Source: Naegleria lovaniensis (taxonomy: Eukaryota; Heterolobosea; Eutetramitea; Acrasida; Naegleriidae). Taken from it: a DNA stretch of 64,000 bases. How positions within the stretch are numbered: the stretch's first letter is position 1; each line of letters starts with the position of its first letter. Both the position numbers and the translations under genes were made by a program. The notes under the pieces were generated by a model, which did not search any database, had not been told where the DNA came from, and worked only from the letters and a program-made list of their open reading frames with translations. Positions 63,418-64,000 of this stretch are shown here, piece after piece. The stretch is from positions 310,001 through 374,000 of the forward strand of contig NW_025407860.1 of NCBI RefSeq assembly GCF_003324165.1. Reading direction: 5' to 3'.

Positions 63418-64000
63418 ATGAAGCAAGCCTTAATGCGAGAGGGCTTTCCAACAAACCCAACAACAACAACAGCAACTCGAACACAATTCCACTTCATGAG
63501 CCGATGCGTCGTTTTTCTCCTTTCCTTGACGTTTACGGCCATGGTTTTGATGAAGGAGGCGAAAGCTGATTTTATGGAGAATCAAATTCTCTCAACAACA
63601 GACAACGATAACAGCTTCAACCGTTACGGTTCTTCACTAGCTATGAGTAATGATGGATCATATCTAGCTGTATCAAAGCACCTTAGTTCCGTTTACATTT
63701 ACTATAAGAGTAGTTCGACTTCAAATTATGTTCATCAACACACCATTAGTGGCAAAGATTTTGTAACCAATCCTTGGGGTACTATAGTCGGTTATCAGAC
63801 TCCCTTCAACGGAATTCAATCAATTTCATTGTCTGGTGAAGGAACTACCATTGCCATTGGTGCTCCAAGATACGGCACCCGAGGATGTGTCTCTGTATTC
63901 TCAAAGAGAGATCCAGGAGCTAGTGACTGGTACAGTAGACAAGCCGATTGCTTGACTGCGTCCTATTCCTCCGGAACTGCTCAACAATACAATGATCATT
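63418..64000 (+). CDS. secreted FG-GAP/beta-propeller-like protein, cut by the window end
   Basis: An open frame from the ATG at 63418 (after eight A) runs without a stop to the window edge, at least 194 codons. A signal peptide or anchor appears at ~28-50 (CVVFLLSLTFTAMVLM), so the true start may be the internal Met just before it. The following part has repeat-like strands typical of FG-GAP or integrin-alpha-type propellers: FNRYGSSLAMSNDGSYLAVS, VYIYYKSS, then IQSISLSGEGTTIAIGAPRYG and VSVFSKRDPG. It is probably a large extracellular protein; the remainder lies beyond the window. Confidence 0.75.
   Translation, partial: MKQALMREGFPTNPTTTTATRTQFHFMSRCVVFLLSLTFTAMVLMKEAKADFMENQILSTTDNDNSFNRYGSSLAMSNDGSYLAVSKHLSSVYIYYKSSSTSNYVHQHTISGKDFVTNPWGTIVGYQTPFNGIQSISLSGEGTTIAIGAPRYGTRGCVSVFSKRDPGASDWYSRQADCLTASYSSGTAQQYNDH

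Noticed and set aside
63270-63542. Minus-strand frame overlapping the last gene
   Set aside because: Lies opposite a better-supported signal peptide and propeller frame.
1-64000. Mobile or virus-derived elements
   Set aside because: I looked for reverse transcriptase, integrase, transposase, capsid and polymerase motifs and for long terminal repeats, and saw none.

Overview
The window is protist nuclear DNA. Protein-coding genes lie on both strands, separated by short gaps, and about half have small spliceosomal introns (GTAAGT or GTATGT donors, AG acceptors, occasional TACTAAC-type branch points). The genes are eukaryotic: TAF13, CCT-zeta, CLU, NFU1, casein kinase 1, a mitochondrial carrier, a UPF0193 ciliary protein, kinesin, SH2 and adhesion-GPCR/RGS proteins. 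Base composition is moderately AT-rich, many proteins carry N/Q/T/S/H tracts, and many start codons follow a run of A. Together this fits a heterolobosean amoeboflagellate, most likely Naegleria; the species cannot be fixed from the sequence. I saw no tRNA, rRNA, CRISPR array, transposon or virus-derived element.

Layout. 1-10 kb: TAF13, a weak hypothetical gene, a five-exon membrane protein, a four-exon DCAF15-like gene, a four-exon gene joining a SAM domain to a permuted papain-like (LRAT/NlpC-type) domain, and a casein kinase 1 relative. 10-20 kb: NFU1, a long coiled-coil protein with a second ORF overlapping its stop, a three-exon unknown gene, and an SLC25A44-like carrier. 19-30 kb: an SDR oxidoreductase, a WD40-like protein, a four-TM protein, a His-rich TM2-like protein, and CLU. 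30-40 kb: a secreted Pro-rich repeat protein, a STAT-like SH2 protein, an adhesion-GPCR fused to an RGS domain, and a second SDR. 40-47 kb: a kinesin-like protein with eroded switches, a short coiled-coil gene head-to-head with UPF0193/EVG1, and CCT6. 47-64 kb: an acidic Cys-motif protein, a second four-TM protein, a divergent pair of RCC1/kelch proteins (one with EGF repeats), a second papain-like paralog with a predicted myristoylation site, a Thr-rich protein, and the start of a secreted FG-GAP-like protein cut by the window end.

How they relate. Most neighbours are unrelated housekeeping genes, as expected for a eukaryote. Three duplicated families recur within the window: the papain-like pair, the four-TM pair and the RCC1/kelch pair. 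The 40-44.6 kb block has a flagellar flavour (kinesin-like, coiled-coil, UPF0193). The least described items are the papain-like family with its conserved CPFG tail, the GPCR-RGS fusion and the SH2 protein. I rebuilt exon joins by hand from splice signals; for every spliced gene reported as complete the joined exons sum to a multiple of three and read through without stops.
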